A DNA stretch of 64,000 nt from Roseofilum acuticapitatum BLCC-M154 (GTDB lineage Bacteria; Cyanobacteriota; Cyanobacteriia; Cyanobacteriales; Desertifilaceae). The notes under the pieces are model-generated. The model saw only the letters and a program-made list of their open reading frames with translations. It did not search any database and had not been told where the DNA came from. This document shows positions 62,030-64,000 of the stretch, piece after piece; the stretch's first letter is position 1; each line of letters begins with the position of its first letter. Location of the stretch: the NCBI RefSeq assembly GCF_030068475.1, contig NZ_JAQOSP010000063.1:1-64000 (forward strand), read 5' to 3'. A program made the position numbers and the translations under genes.

Positions 62030-63592
62030 GTGGAGAATTACACGGTTATTCTGAACAGGGCACAACTGAACCCAATTATTGGCGCGATTCAAGGACGACA
62101 GTTCCAGGAGGCGCTAAACCGGTGCGGGCAGATTCTCCAGCAAAATCCCCAAAATGGACAGGTTTGGCATCTGTTGGGTGTGACTTACTATAGTGCCGGG
62201 GATATTCAAAAGGCGATCGCAGCCTATCAAAATGCCCTTAAGGTTGACCCCAATCAACCGCAAACCCATAATAATCTAGCCACTGCCCTCGCTCAAAGCG
62301 ATCGCCCCACGGAAGCGGTAAACCATTATAAACAGGCGATCGCCCTTGCCCCTGACTATACAGAAAGTTACTATAATCTGGCGAAAACCTACAAAACCCT
62401 GGGTAACCTGGATTTAGCCCTTGAGAATTACCAAGAAGCCTTAAAACTTAATCCTGACTATACCCAAGCGCGGCAAAATTTAGGCAATCTCTATTTAGAA
62501 CAGGGAGACTATGAACCCGCTATTCTTGAGTTAAAACAGGTTATTGATCAAGTTCCCGATCATGCTGGGGTTCACTATAGCCTCGCCTTCTGTTACCATC
62601 AACAAAACGAACGCAAAGAAGCGATTTCCCATTACCAAAAAGCGCTAGATCTTAACCCAGACTATACCCAAATTCATGGTCATCTGGCTTCTCTCCTGCA
62701 TCAAGAAAACCAGATCGAGCAAGCCATTCCTCACTATGAAACCGCCCTGATTCACGATCCCAACTCGCCCAAATTGCACCACGATCTCGCTGTTGCTCTA
62801 AGCGCTCAAAAACAACTGGAAAGGGCAACACAACATTATTATCGCTCCTTAGAACTCGAACCCAATTCACCGGAAGCTCACAATAATTTAGGGGTAACTC
62901 TGAGTCAACAGGAAAAATTGGAAGAGGCGATCGCCGAATATCACAGATCCCTAGAACTCAATCCCCATTATGCCGATGCGTATAATAATCTCGCTGTTGC
63001 TCTGGATAAAATTGGAGACTATGATGGGGCGATCGCCGCTTATGAAACTTGTATTCGTCTTAAACCTGACTATGCCGAAGCTCACACGAACCTCGGTATA
63101 GCGCTCTTACTTGCCGGAGATTTTACCAACGGTTGGGCAGAATATGAATGGCGCTATCAATGGCAAACTTCTGGCCATCATAAACCCGTTTATCAGCCCC
63201 GATGGAATGGACATCCATTTAGAGGAAGAACGTTACTCCTCTATTGTGAACAAGGGTTTGGCGACTCCATCCAATTTTTGCGCTATTTGCCTTTGGTGCA
63301 AGAGCTTGGGGGAGAAGTGATTCTCGAATGTCCCCGACTGTTGATCGCATTGTTTGCAGACTTTGTAACAGAACATAGCGCTGATGGATATAAACCCGTT
63401 AGGTTAGTGCCACGGGATCAACCTTTACCCGACTATGATATTTGGGCCCCGTTGATGAGTTTGCCCTATATTTTAGGTACGACTTTAGACACCATTCCCG
63501 CATCTATTCCTTATCTTCGCGCTCCGGTTAGGGCGGGTTTAGGGCATTTACAGCCTTCTGCCTCAGATCCGGTGAGAGGGGGGCGGGTTTAG
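62030..63592 (+). CDS. TPR-repeat protein with glycosyltransferase-like C-terminal domain, 5' part (frame interrupted)
   Basis: 520 residues from GTG 62030. About ten TPR units (residues 30-370, for example GDIQKAIAAYQNALKVDPNQ) precede the start of a GT9/GT41-like domain (LLLYCEQGFGDSIQFLRYL). The frame then enters an inserted repeat and stops at TAG 63590-63592. The rest of the domain continues at 63643 in another frame. TPR-glycosyltransferases of this type modify proteins or surface glycans. The start follows the PPK2 gene by 21 bp. Confidence 0.85.
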   Translation: MENYTVILNRAQLNPIIGAIQGRQFQEALNRCGQILQQNPQNGQVWHLLGVTYYSAGDIQKAIAAYQNALKVDPNQPQTHNNLATALAQSDRPTEAVNHYKQAIALAPDYTESYYNLAKTYKTLGNLDLALENYQEALKLNPDYTQARQNLGNLYLEQGDYEPAILELKQVIDQVPDHAGVHYSLAFCYHQQNERKEAISHYQKALDLNPDYTQIHGHLASLLHQENQIEQAIPHYETALIHDPNSPKLHHDLAVALSAQKQLERATQHYYRSLELEPNSPEAHNNLGVTLSQQEKLEEAIAEYHRSLELNPHYADAYNNLAVALDKIGDYDGAIAAYETCIRLKPDYAEAHTNLGIALLLAGDFTNGWAEYEWRYQWQTSGHHKPVYQPRWNGHPFRGRTLLLYCEQGFGDSIQFLRYLPLVQELGGEVILECPRLLIALFADFVTEHSADGYKPVRLVPRDQPLPDYDIWAPLMSLPYILGTTLDTIPASIPYLRAPVRAGLGHLQPSASDPVRGGRV

Positions 63593-63637
63593 AGAGTTTA
63601 TCCTCTTCGTCCTCAGATACGGATAAACCCGCCCCTA
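63529..63637 (+). mobile_element. 109-bp MITE/REP-like insertion in TPR gene
   Basis: Ends are TAGGGCGGGTTTA and TAAACCCGCCCCTA, inverted repeats apart from one missing G on the left. Flanking CGGT occurs on both sides (63525-63528 and 63638-63641), a 4-bp target duplication. Inside, a segment starting GGGCGGGTTTAG is repeated. Removing the element and one CGGT restores the TPR frame exactly. Confidence 0.7.
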
Positions 63638-63642
63638 CGGTG

Positions 63643-64000
63643 GATGGGGCGATCGCCAAATCGGATAAATTTAAGGTGGGGTTAGCCTGGGGAGGGAATC
63701 CCAACCATGGAAACGATCGCCAACGCTCCTGTAAATTTGCCGAGCTTCTGCCCTTGTTAGACATCGAAGGAATAGACTTTTACAGCTTACAGAAAGGCGA
63801 TCGCACCCAAGAACTAGAAGGGGTAGAAAACATCACTAACCTTGACCCCATAATCCAGGACTTTGCCGACACCGCCAACCTAATTGAGCAACTCGACTTA
63901 ATCATCACCGTCGATACCTCCCTGGTACATCTAGCTGGAGCTATGGGTAAACCCACCTGGCTGTTACTCTCCTTTGTCCCCGACTGGCGCTGGATGCTCG
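63643..64000 (+). pseudogene. 3' continuation of the TPR-glycosyltransferase gene, out of frame (partial)
   Basis: The frame starting at codon 63643 reads DGAIAKSDKFKVGLAWGG and continues as a glycosyltransferase C-terminal half with NPNHGNDRQRSCKF and ITVDTSLVHLAGAMGKPTW, a typical GT9-like donor-site region. It runs off the window. It is displaced by one base from the 5' part by the element at 63529. It may be decayed, frameshifted in this strain only, or an assembly error in a G-run. Confidence 0.75.

Overview
This 64 kb window is chromosomal DNA from a cyanobacterium. It carries psbD (3' end), psbC and psbU of photosystem II, btpA (photosystem I biogenesis), a PAM68-like assembly factor, a BicA-type SulP bicarbonate transporter, and small families typical of cyanobacteria (DUF29, DUF3318, DUF3611). 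The octamer GCGATCGC (HIP1) recurs throughout. Many multidomain signalling genes suggest a large, possibly filamentous genome; I cannot name the genus. I saw no rRNA, tRNA or CRISPR array.

Layout. 1-2 kb: psbD end and psbC, with an intergenic hairpin and a 3' stem-loop. 2-6.2 kb: ppsA, an HxlR regulator and a methyltransferase. 6.3-15.2 kb: a minus-strand, closely packed six-gene block (DUF4007 protein, 1164-residue P-loop ATPase, PD-(D/E)XK nuclease-like protein, HNH nuclease, DGQHR/DndB-like protein, cysteine desulfurase). It resembles a DNA phosphorothioation (Dnd/Ssp-type) defence island but has no DndC/SspD-like sulfurtransferase gene. This is the most interesting region. 15.5-20.5 kb: DUF29, a lytic transglycosylase, a HicA/HicB pair and pepA. 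20.5-29.2 kb: a minus-strand signalling cluster (GH57-like protein, orphan sugar-type binding lipoprotein, hybrid kinase with a peptidoglycan-binding domain in its sensor, GAF-cyclase, CheY-like regulator). 29.4-43.4 kb: mixed metabolism, transport and proteolysis, including bicA, an HtrA protease, an M48 protease, menC, a second cysteine desulfurase, an HlyD-type adaptor and an FHA-cyclase. 43.5-50 kb: psbU, a CHASE2-PAS-GGDEF protein, a VKOR-thioredoxin fusion beside a stand-alone paralogue of its thioredoxin domain, and btpA. 50-54.7 kb: plus-strand ruvA, sulfotransferase, rpsO, PAM68, aroF and nadA. 54.8-64 kb: an alpha/beta hydrolase, a REC-GAF-GGDEF protein, a beta-helix protein, znuA with a Zur/Fur-like box, a two-domain PPK2-type polyphosphate kinase, and a TPR-glycosyltransferase gene broken by a small inserted repeat and cut by the window edge.

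Repeats are a second theme. There are two copies of a palindrome-rich MITE-like element (about 1783-1953 and 29204-29354, opposite orientation), a 109-bp element with a 4-bp target duplication inside the TPR gene, GTAGGG...CCCTAC palindromes, GCGAGCATCTTGCTCGC palindromes after nadA, a G-rich minisatellite that supplies the 3' end of menC, and a direct repeat flanking the DUF4007-ATPase pair.
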